This document shows, piece by piece, positions 56,050 through 64,000 of a stretch of 64,000 nucleotides of DNA. The DNA lies in the NCBI GenBank assembly GCA_963920705.1, contig CAWUCO010000074.1:2322276-2386275 (forward strand), read 5' to 3'. Within the stretch, counting starts at the first letter, position 1. Each line of letters begins with the position of its first letter. Under the pieces are notes generated by a model. That model ran no database searches, was not told the origin of the DNA, and was given only the letters and a program-made list of their open reading frames with translations. A program made the position numbers and the translations under genes. This DNA is from Odiellus spinosus. Taxonomy: Eukaryota > Arthropoda > Arachnida > Opiliones > Phalangiidae.

Positions 56050-57840
56050 TCGCGTTAATCTCGTTTTTTATTATTTTCAGTCGCGCAACAGCGCGTGTCA
56101 CGGAATTTTAATAAGCCAAAGGTATAGGTGTTTTTCGATTAGTCGGACTGTTTTTATTCACAGATAAAACTGTGAAATACAGATAAAATACTAGGTTTTA
56201 ATAACCAACAAAGCTTATATTTAGTAGCAGAATCGAAAACTAATCTCGTTATTCCCCCCCCCCCCATTTAATTTAAAAATAATTGTAGAAAACTATTTTT
56301 ACGCGATATTATGTCCGTGTAAATGTGGGTCTGTCACTTGCTCGGAGCGATCGCAATTACGTACCCGAGGCAAAAAGTTATCGCTGTTTGGTTAAAGTTC
56401 GAAATTTAAAGAAAAGTTTATAAACCGATTTTCGTATGTACTAGCAAAGGACATATTGATGTATTATTACTATTATTAATTTATTGATGCAGTAAATATA
56501 TTTACTGCATGGTCCCTTTGCCATATGAGCTATGCGCTCGTGCGTGGTAGGGACACAATTATATAAATATCTGACCTACAATATATAAAGCACAACTTCA
56601 CACGGTATACAAAATTAGATGTATTAATAATTTATGTATTCATTGGGCTTCTTAGATTATATTACATTTATTATTATAGCCTTAATTAAACTCGTTACAA
56701 TTATTTTTATAAATTATAACCAACTTATTCGAGAAGAGTCTAAGCTTCACATGTTCACGCCAAGAGTTTAAATATACTGAGTAATATTTATTATCATGGT
56801 CAGGCCCATAAGAATAGCTACACCCCTGACATTTGAAATGAGCCTGAAGATAATGATGTGAATTTTCATTTTTCACCCTTCCTTTATCTAGGGACTCGTC
56901 GCTCTCCTTTCATCTCAAGTAACCATACTCGACTACTTGATTTTTGTCATTTATAATGACTGCGGGGAACCATCGAATGCAATACCTACACCCCACCTAA
57001 AAAAAAAAAAAAACTTCCAAGAATTTTTAAAAATATTTATTATTTACTTAAATAATTAAAGGGCTACTGTTATAGTCTTTCATACAAAATGCACACTTAC
57101 TAAGAAACCGATTAATACATTCTTCCTTGCAAAACACTGCTTGTAACGGAGAATCTAAAGTATATATTTTCCACAGTACTGCTATAAAAAACTTCTTTGA
57201 CACATTTCATATTTGGTTTTGGAAACGGGTTTTTACCCACTTTCAGCCATAGGCACGTTCCACACCACAAACAGCCAACTATTTTTTTCACTCAGCATAA
57301 GACTATAGTAATATTATAATCTTGAATGGCTCTTATATGAGATATTGTCCGTAATTAAAGCAATATCTACAATGGCCAAACTATTTATGCCAAACACTAG
57401 GTTGGATTAGGTCAGTTGGTGTGTGCGAACATACTATTTTGCTTATCTAGACTTGTTGAGAACCTGCAAAACAAATTCCAAAAAATATACACATTCCAGA
57501 ACGCGAGTGAGTACCGTTACTTCCAATGCTCGTTTCTTCCAAAAATAGTAAGAAAAATGGTTCTAATAGTAAGATTCTGGTATGATGAGCTTATAAAAAT
57601 TGTCAAAGCCTCAAAAAATTTATAAATATATTTAATTATTGAAAAAAACTAGCTTTTTTGAAGCCAATCAATAGCGCGATATGTTTTAAGCTTAAACTTC
57701 GCAAATTGAAGTCAGGTTTGATTTATCATTTCAACGGAACAAAAATATACATTTTATATGAGTTCTGTAACTAGCAACAAATTCAACCAGTGCTTCATCG
57801 AAAAGCGATTTCGAAAAAAATATCGGTACCTACCTACAAC
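56050..57840. other. AT-rich interval, no gene recognised
   Basis: Contains a run of thirteen C residues near 56256 and an A-run near 57000. A catggtcaggcccataagaatagct word near 56795-56820 resembles the start of the 18.26-kb element. No coding content. Confidence 0.45.
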
Positions 57841-57842
57841 AA

Positions 57843-58240
57843 TTTTTATGTCTCTCGGAGAGGTTCTGTCTTGATCGTGTGTTTCACTTCCGGTGTGACC
57901 TAACTAGCCTGGAATTACTATATGAAAAATATTAATTGCCTTATTGTAGATTCCCTACAATGTCTAGTACCACACGAGAGGGCCGTGCGTGGGATGGAAG
58001 CAACCATATGTCACAAAGTAAAGCAGATTAGCTTTTATGCCGTGATATTTTTAAGTGAATTGAAACATGATATGCTTATAAATAATAATTAAAACTATTA
58101 AAATGGTTAAACTAATTAATAAAAAAGCTGAAATTTTAATTTAATATAAACCCTAATTTACAAGATATTTAAGAAATTGTCTAATAATTTAGAGAATAAT
58201 GAGTGTTTTTTCCAGCTTGGGTTTTCAGCGGTTTATAGCC
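57843..58240 (+). mobile_element. Hairpin-ended repeat family, copy E (diverged fragment)
   Basis: Matches scattered parts of copies A-C in order: gtgtgtttcacttccggtgt, cttattgtagattccct-type filler, taaaactattaaaatggtta, agatatttaagaaattgtc and ccagcttgggtt. Ends missing. Confidence 0.55.
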
Positions 58241-58648
58241 AGTAGCGCAGTTTCCCGAAAGAGCAGTTCCCCAAATCATTTCTCAACTAGAGACGTCCAC
58301 GAAATATTCGTATACTTGCACCTAATATCTTGAACATAAGACAAAATATTTCATTATTAATTTGGTACATAATGCCGAAAATTATATTCTCGAATGACAG
58401 ATTAAATATCCTAACCTAAACTAACTTACCCTAACGTAACCCAACCTAACCTAACCTTACCTAAAATATTTTTGTAAATTTCCAGCATTCAACGTCAAAA
58501 ACTGAACCCGCAATTATGAGAAAATGTGTTTATACGAAAACACGCTTTTGGAAGTGCGCAAATGGGAACTGCTCTTTTGGGTTTTGGCAACCGCGCTTTT
58601 GAGAAACCGCTCTTATGGGAGTTCACAAATGGGAACTAGAGATAAGGC

Positions 58649-58950
58649 ATGCCTTATACCGATTTGATTTTACCCCCCATTGACCCCTTTTTTTTGACCG
58701 ATTTTCACCCCCCCCTCACGAACCTGCGCGATTTTTCAACCACTACCACCCCTCCCCCTACCGTTTTTTTTGCTCTCGACGCTCGGCACCCCAGGGGGTT
58801 ACTGACCCGGTCCCCGTCCTTTTGTCGGACACGTCTCAACAGGTATTTATGGGTCTTAACGGGTCTAGTGATTCATGAACTCTCTTTCCTTAGTAGGCCA
58901 ACGTACGATATATGCGTAAGAATGGAAAAGCGTAGTATTTGAAAACATTT
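58649..58950. other. C-rich segment at the left side of Polinton 2
   Basis: Long C runs (ttttaccccccattgacccc, caccccccccctcacga) without coding content that I can support. By position it may be the decayed terminus of the second Polinton. Confidence 0.35.
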
Positions 58951-58989
58951 TATTGATTTGAAAACATTAGGTTTACGTTGATTTTTTTT

Positions 58990-59800
58990 TTAGTGATATT
59001 CCAATTCCTTCAGCTTTCCAAGCTGGCCCACGATAATTGTAAACAAATTGTATCTCCTAAAGACACTTTCTAATCCTCTGGTTTTTAAGTTATCTTCGAA
59101 AGTAGTTATTACAGTGAATGGCGAAACGTAACTAGAAAAATATTGATATACAGTGTCAAACTTTTCTTGAATATCATCGAGATAGTACAAACTTATGCGC
59201 GAATTATACGTCTTCCCGTAAATCTTTGTAAAGTAATCTCCGATAGTATTATACATCTCTTCGATAATTAATTTATGATTATTTGTCTGTTCCAAATGGA
59301 GGGTTACGTTCTTTGAAATTCGATGTAATTCGGACGCTTCCAGGCAGTTGAGGGTTATTTCATCAGTGGTCGTTCCTGCCGAGATGAACCGTAGAGAATC
59401 ATGGTGAGAGATTGCTTTCAGGGTGACGCCGGTGGATGTTTCTGGACAGCGATGGTGAAGTTTGAACCTTCTTTCCCCGAGGTCCAACCGCTTAGTGGGC
59501 CAAGTCTTGGAACTAGTGAATCCCATTCTTCAGGCGTGATGCTGAAACTGGTGATATTGTCCTTGACGCACAGTCGGATTTCAGGATTCAGCGTGCCGCA
59601 GGCAAACCCGAAGGTTAAAAATAGATTGTCGCTAAGGTGTAGTCGGTGATTGACTTTTCGTCCGCTAACGGGAATCTTCCTCCGTAAACCAGTATCGGGG
59701 TCGAATAGGATGACTTTTAAAAAAGGATACGCTATAGCTTCTAACCTATTTAATAAATGGGCGTACGGAAAAAACTTCTACTTACGAGAGGATTGCGTAG
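58990..59800 (-). pseudogene. Polinton 2 minus-strand gene, unknown, frameshifted
   Basis: A 178-codon frame (59526-58990) carries SHHDSLRFISAGTT, LHLEQTNNHKLIIEEMYNTI and SRISLYYLDDIQEKFD and ends KELEYH. Just upstream on the same strand, in another frame, is a coding-like stretch (FLTFGFACGTLNPEIRLCV, ITSFSITPEEW), so one gene of 250 or more codons with a frame change near 59480 is likely. It has a TATA box upstream (59881-59874). A strand-then-Trp pattern recalls the small gene at 32451 in Polinton 1. Not assignable to a family; by position it is a structural or accessory gene of the element. Confidence 0.5.
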
Positions 59801-59873
59801 TTGGCGGATTCATCTTCAGAGGCGACAGCTTCGGCGTTCAGGGCTCAAGTGCCGAACCACCGAGTCGGTTAAC

Positions 59874-59881
59874 TATTTATA
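59874..59881 (-). promoter_or_regulatory. TATA box for the Polinton 2 minus-strand gene
   Basis: TATAAATA on the minus strand within gggtataaatag. A weak initiator (cACTT) lies about 31 bp downstream. The same gggtataaata core precedes the gene at 60536. Confidence 0.5.
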
Positions 59882-60062
59882 CCCTATAAGGCAACTGACA
59901 ACTGCACTCGGTAAAACCAGACCGCCTAGCGGGACATCAAAAAACATTTTATACCGATAGTAAAACAAGCGCGTTCGCATTTGACATTTGACTTATTTTT
60001 CGCGCGTGCTTGACCGTACTAGAGAGGGTTTAAAGATAGTTAATGCGAACGTGACCTAAAGA

Positions 60063-60260
60063 TCACGCTATTATTGACTTCCTATAATTGACAGTTCCAT
60101 TATTCGACTTCAGATTGATTTTTATGTCAAAGTTTTGAAACCACAGACTTATGGCTTCTAAAGTGCCAAGAATTAAAATTACACATAGTACGACCACTAG
60201 ATTTTGAGGGTTCTTTGTTAGCAAACTCTTTATAGAACCCGAGCGAAGGGGTCCGTCCAT
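60063..60260 (-). CDS. Small single-pass membrane protein of Polinton 2
   Basis: ATG at 60260 (minus) gives 65 codons: MDGPLRSGSIKSLL, NPQNL, one strong hydrophobic segment (VVVLCVILILGTLEAISLW, about residues 22-40), and a polar C-terminus. Its promoter is clear: TATAAGTA then a TCAGT initiator 32 bp on, leaving a 21-nt leader. A one-span protein of this form is a usual small component of Polinton/adintovirus-type genomes (inference). It is transcribed away from the polymerase-side genes, and its frame is intact. Confidence 0.55.
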   Translation of the reverse strand: MDGPLRSGSIKSLLTKNPQNLVVVLCVILILGTLEAISLWFQNFDIKINLKSNNGTVNYRKSIIA

Positions 60261-60278
60261 GGCGAATGACAAGACGCG

Positions 60279-60313
60279 ACTGACGGTTTATTCCATCATA
60301 GTGACTACTTATA
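60279..60313 (-). promoter_or_regulatory. TATA box and initiator for the membrane protein gene
   Basis: Minus strand TATAAGTA from 60313 to 60306 and TCAGT from 60283 to 60279, with the initiator A at 60281, 32 bp from the start of the TATA box. Confidence 0.65.
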
Positions 60314-60471
60314 TGGTCCGCGCTCTACGAGTGGGAGTAAAACCCGCGGGTGTTATTGTTACAATGAAACGGTCATTCGACTTCTTTCGAAATATATTGA
60401 TAGTCAGAGAAGAAAGCATTAAGACTCGAAAAAAAAATACCCAGGTGGTGATTTCGCAATAGGGCGATGGG

Positions 60472-60507
60472 TATAAATACGTAAGACTCTCGAAGGGGTG
60501 GATCAGT
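60472..60507 (+). promoter_or_regulatory. TATA box and initiator for the 60.5-kb gene
   Basis: TATAAATA at 60472-60479 and a TCAGT initiator at 60503-60507 with A at 60505 (33 bp). The ATG of the next gene follows at 60536. Confidence 0.7.
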
Positions 60508-60535
60508 ACTGATTCGATCGGCATAAACCGACCTG

Positions 60536-61063
60536 ATGGATGCTGAAACTCTTGCTTGGGGTCTAGAATATATGGCGGTAAATAGACCTTGGCCGCTTAG
60601 AAAAATATACGAATTTTCCTTTTTTCTCTGTAATGTAATCAAAGTTAATCCCGACGAAGTTCCAACTGTTTTGCCGATGTTTCTACGCCATGTAAGTTTC
60701 TCAGTTATTAGCGCGTTTATGGACATTATCGAATATATGATGAAAGTACCGAAAACCCCCGAAGAGCGTCAGAGCTATGAGCAGTTAAATCTACTATGGA
60801 GTTTGATACCCGAGCGGTTAAAGGACCAATATCTAGTCAGAATGCAAAAACGTCTCGAAGAAATTAAAAAACAAATAAATGACGAGATACATTTGGTAGA
60901 AGATTTTTTGTATTCGCAGAGTTATAGAGATATCGTGGAGTTTCTAGACGGGTCAGTCGTAGATTTCATGAACTCTCAGTATGACAGAGAGGTTATACAA
61001 TTTCTGGACGGACCTAATCACGATGAAAATATAGACGCGTCTATGGGTTCAATCGAACAGTAG
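60536..61063 (+). CDS. Polinton 2 ORF upstream of the polymerase, unknown
   Basis: An intact 175-codon frame from ATG 60536, 31 nt after the initiator. The N-terminal half is mixed hydrophobic (LRKIYEFSFFLCNVI, VSFSVISAFMDIIEYMM). The middle is a charged helix likely to form a coiled coil (VRMQKRLEEIKKQINDEIHL). The C-terminal part has two related acidic repeats, YRDIVEFLDGSVVDF and DREVIQFLDG. It lies 77 bp upstream of the polymerase start on the same strand and may share its transcript. I do not recognise the family. Its intact frame contrasts with the broken polymerase. Confidence 0.6.
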   Translation: MDAETLAWGLEYMAVNRPWPLRKIYEFSFFLCNVIKVNPDEVPTVLPMFLRHVSFSVISAFMDIIEYMMKVPKTPEERQSYEQLNLLWSLIPERLKDQYLVRMQKRLEEIKKQINDEIHLVEDFLYSQSYRDIVEFLDGSVVDFMNSQYDREVIQFLDGPNHDENIDASMGSIEQ

Positions 61064-61140
61064 GACAATGTTGACGACCCACCACTATCCCCTAATTTGT
61101 CGGGAGAAATGTTCAAGAAGGGGGTGTTAACCCACCTCAA

Positions 61141-62233
61141 ATGGCTCCCCCACTAGGGGAGATTCCGGGGTGCGTAATTCTGAACCAAAACGAAAGATAT
61201 TACGACCGGTTCAACATGTATGGACGCGAAATCGTACTGGAGTTAAACGGGATAGACATTCAGCGTACCGTATGTGACGTTGCAGAGCGCGTGTTGGTGC
61301 AGTACCACCCGGGAGATATGGTACAGATAACCATTCGCAGTCTAACGCTGACCGCTCGGTGCGAATTAGAGCTCTCGTTCAGAAGACTCGACCAAGTCGA
61401 TCCGGCGCTAATATTTGGCATGATTGAGGATATTCTCTATGACGATGAGATTGAGAAATTCTTTCTGTGGCCCATAAGCATCATCTTCAATATAGTCAGG
61501 CAGCCGCACGGGAATAGCCTACCCGTAAAACGGGGAATGAAGCCTTTTAATGTTTTTTGCAAAGGTCGAAGGGGTATCGTTCGTATCATTAACCATGACT
61601 CGCTTTGTCTGCCTCGCGCGCTATGCGTGGCGATCGCTCATCGTAGGTTTGTTGATGACAACACCGGTGATAAAAAACTCAAAAAGCATTACGAATCCAT
61701 TTCCAAGACCTCCAACGAAGACAATACAATGCAAAAAACCGAAGCCCTAGCTCTTTGTATCAAGGTGGGAGTTAGGACGGGCAAAGAATGCGGGAGCGCA
61801 GTATCGTTCGAAAAGTTCAAGGCGAGCTTAAACGAATACTCCATCTTGGTTTACGCATTTCAGAATAACATTCCGGTGCTAACTTTAGGAGAAAATAACC
61901 CGCAAGATCAGCGACCTCGACTATTTCTCCTAAATGAAAAAAAAAACATTTTAACGTTATTACGAATCTAAAGCCGCTATTTAATTCCCAATATTTTGGT
62001 TTTCTATGTCTCGAGCCCTATTGGCGTCCGCGATCGCATAAATGTAACGCGTTTTGCTTTTGTTGCTTGCGAGACCAGATATGCGGAGGCGAAAAAATTA
62101 CCTGCGTCAAGTGTTCGAAAACGTTTAACGGTAGAGAGTGTTTCGATAGTCATCTAAACAAAATCGGGTCAAAAAAATCTCTTTGCGAGCGATTATTTAC
62201 ATGTAAGGAATGTTTCAAAACAATAGATCACGC
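61141..62233 (+). pseudogene. POLB: Polinton 2 DNA polymerase N-terminal part, truncated by rearrangement
   Basis: ATG 61141 opens 276 codons: GCVILNQNERYYDRFN, a basic-acidic middle, FNVFCKGRRGIVRIINHDS then LCLPRALCVAIAH (a hallmark of Polinton polymerase N-termini), and VPVLTLG-like IPVLTLGENN. After the stop at 61971 the next frame continues with a Cys/His zinc-binding region (KCNAFCFCC, CVKCSKTFNGRECFDSH, CKECFKTIDH) to 62233. There the sense switches to the other strand. A frame change lies near 61970. This is the protein-priming/N-terminal extension and zinc part; exonuclease and palm lie inverted at 62234-64000. Confidence 0.8.
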
Positions 62234-64000
62234 AAACGCCTTGAAATTGGGTTTTAGCGCAAGTGTAGCAAAGCGTGAACACTAGTTTACCGTTAATTTT
62301 CATGGGAAGCACTGGATGGTATAAGTCTTTGGGGGGGCCGAACTTCGCATTTTAATAGACCGTCGAATGAAAATACGTCGGGTATATCGCGTAAGATAAT
62401 CTTGGGATGCCCTAGTGTTATTTTAGAACATTTATTCACGAAAGGATAAAGAGATATTAAATCATAATAGAGTAACTGGTCAGCACCATCTACCTTGTGA
62501 TGAAGCTTTAGGGCATTACACCTTCCACCGAAGAAAGCATCACGTGGCTTTAAAGGGCTTTTGATTTTAAATTTTATGTCCTCTCTCTCTAAAAAAGCCG
62601 CTATTTCAGGGTTGGTTTTCTTATCCGAATTCCATTTACATTCCCAAATAGTATTGACCTTATAACCGAGACTCTGTAGTTTGGACATTATTTTGGTCTT
62701 GCGGCTATTCCGCATATTCATAGACTGACTTGGGTCGTTATGAAGTATCTGGTGGCGATTTGTTTTAAGACAGTCAAGACATCCGTGTTACCAACGTGCG
62801 TTAAACTCGAATACTTCGTTCTTATAGAAACCGTCTACTTTGATTTTTTCTTATAGAAACCGTCTACTTTGATTTTTTCTAATTTAACTTCTTTACCCGT
62901 GAAAGCGGATTGAATCGTTATATCCCTCTGAAACGCGACCCATTGCAGCCACTCCACAGCGACAGCCGACTGGTTTTCTTTTAAGCGATAATTATTTAGG
63001 GGCAGAATTCCAATAGTATATTTTCTATAGAATTTTTTTCGGTAAACATAGGAGCAGACACCGGGTAGTGTGATCGCCCCACACGTAAAAGGGTCTACAT
63101 CCGCTATATCTAATAACATTTTACGGTACTCGAGGCATCCGTGTTTAAGTAGAGACACATCATTTACGCAATAATAATTAAGTTCCTTTAGAAAATTGAA
63201 TCTTTTTTCCGCTTTAGTTTCATCAGCTTGCCATTGCGTAAATTAATTAAGACTATCGCGATCAAAATATTGGGCACCATAGGCTTCGGTCGGCGGTAAG
63301 ATTTTGTCCAAAACGTAATTGGTTTCAATGTGTCGATTAATATCGAAATTATGATGCACTACATTAAATATGAAATGCGGGAAGTAGCCTTTCGCTGCCA
63401 CATTTTTTAGTCCGAATGTCGAAGGGAACTTTGCTAGCGCAACCGGAATAAACTGTACGAATCTAAGAACAACAGATTGAATAGCTTCATTTTAATTATT
63501 TTCGTGCCATTGATAATAACTTCCGGTTTCCATTGTTCATCTCTATTCATGATTTCTTTAATTATTAGTTGATTATCGTAATTGGCTCCATTGTGACTTA
63601 AAAGTACCACGTTTTTAACAGCGTGTAACGTTTGCAGATAGTTCATAAAACTCGCGACGGGTTTGGGAGGCGGAAAACGATTCAAACTAGGACCAAATTG
63701 CGAGCAATTCACGCACGGTAGGTGGGCGGGCTTCTGGTCAATACAAGTCTCGCATAAAGTTTCCGAAACGCATAGAATTGGCACCCTTTTTTTCGTCGGA
63801 TTTCTTAATTTGGATAGTTTCAAAATCGAAAAAAATATATAGACAGTTAGGAACATTTTGTTTTTTTATCGACGGTTTGTTTTCGTTAGGTTTAATAATT
63901 TGTACGTAACATAAATGACTCGATGGTACGTATTTTTTACACACTGGACAATACTTTTCCCCGCACGTATGCTTTTCTCGACGTCTGTCGTGATCTATTG
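62234..64000 (-). pseudogene. POLB: Polinton 2 DNA polymerase exonuclease and palm segment, opposite strand
   Basis: Read from 64000 leftward: HTCGEKYCPVCKKYVPSSHL (zinc part); exonuclease motif I (FFDFETI, near 63840); CETCIDQ; motif II (SHNGANYDNQLIIKEI, near 63600-63555); ALAKFPSTFGLK and GYFPHF (near 63420-63380). It continues with motif III (YCVNDVSLLKHGC, near 63165-63130), LPGVCSYVYRKKF, LQSLGYKVNTIWECKW (62680) and palm motif A (DLISLYP, near 62460). It ends near 62236 in a thumbward stretch (LCYTCAK). Damage: a 29-bp tandem duplication (62822-62850 and 62851-62879), a frame change at a C run near 62332, and a stop near 63244. Palm motifs B and C are not in the window. Confidence 0.8.

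Noticed and set aside
58649-58942. 97-codon Pro-rich ORF
   Set aside because: Its composition comes from C-rich runs; no homology or promoter supports it.
60259-60462. 67-codon plus-strand ORF between divergent Polinton 2 genes
   Set aside because: It covers the promoter region of the membrane-protein gene on the other strand and has no motif.

Overview
The window looks like repeat-dominated, AT-rich nuclear DNA from an arthropod, probably an insect. It has eukaryotic TATA plus TCAGT-type initiator promoters, AATAAA signals, BEL/Pao retroelement relics, many short inverted-repeat transposons and TTAGG-like words. I found no host gene, tRNA, rRNA or prokaryotic operon that I could support. 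Nearly every recognisable coding stretch belongs to a mobile or virus-like element, and most are broken by frameshifts, stops, deletions or nested insertions.

Region by region. 0-14 kb: a 39-bp minisatellite, a decayed BEL/Pao integrase, an LTR-like segment, a Tc1/mariner-type transposase relic, copy D of a hairpin-ended repeat family carrying a small conserved gene, a cluster of hairpins, a minus-strand relic of a multicopy transposon-type protein with a PIN/FEN-like signature, and a second BEL/Pao 3' end with its LTR. 14-28 kb: nested inverted-repeat elements, including a Mutator-like element with a 10-bp target duplication, a hAT-like element with a perfect 8-bp target duplication, a TA-flanked element, and a small palindrome with a hammerhead-ribozyme-like motif. 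28.3-38.9 kb: a decayed Polinton/Maverick (adintovirus-like) element. Its order is an octamer/GC-box array, a small membrane-type ORF, a structural protein, a basic core protein, a probable major capsid protein (F54H12.2 family), two or three small ORFs, a retroviral-type integrase split by copy A of the hairpin-ended repeat, and the polymerase half of a protein-primed type-B DNA polymerase. 39-58 kb: MITEs, a GC-rich island, copies B, C and E of the hairpin-ended repeat, an LTR-like segment, and a second copy of the 20-24 kb repeat that lacks the Mutator-like insertion. 58.6-64 kb: a second Polinton, with minus-strand structural and membrane genes diverging from plus-strand genes that lead into the DNA polymerase N-terminus. 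That polymerase is broken at 62.23 kb, and its exonuclease and palm segments lie on the opposite strand up to the window edge.

How the parts relate. In a working Polinton the polymerase and integrase replicate and insert the element, and the capsid-type and core proteins would form particles. Here both elements are relics: integrase, capsid and polymerase frames are all damaged, and ATPase and protease genes were not found. Their promoters are still legible, with several TATA boxes 32-33 bp from an initiator. The least familiar object is the hairpin-ended repeat family (copies A-E). It combines covarying terminal stems, subterminal inverted repeats, a GT microsatellite and a TATA-driven small gene that I do not recognise.
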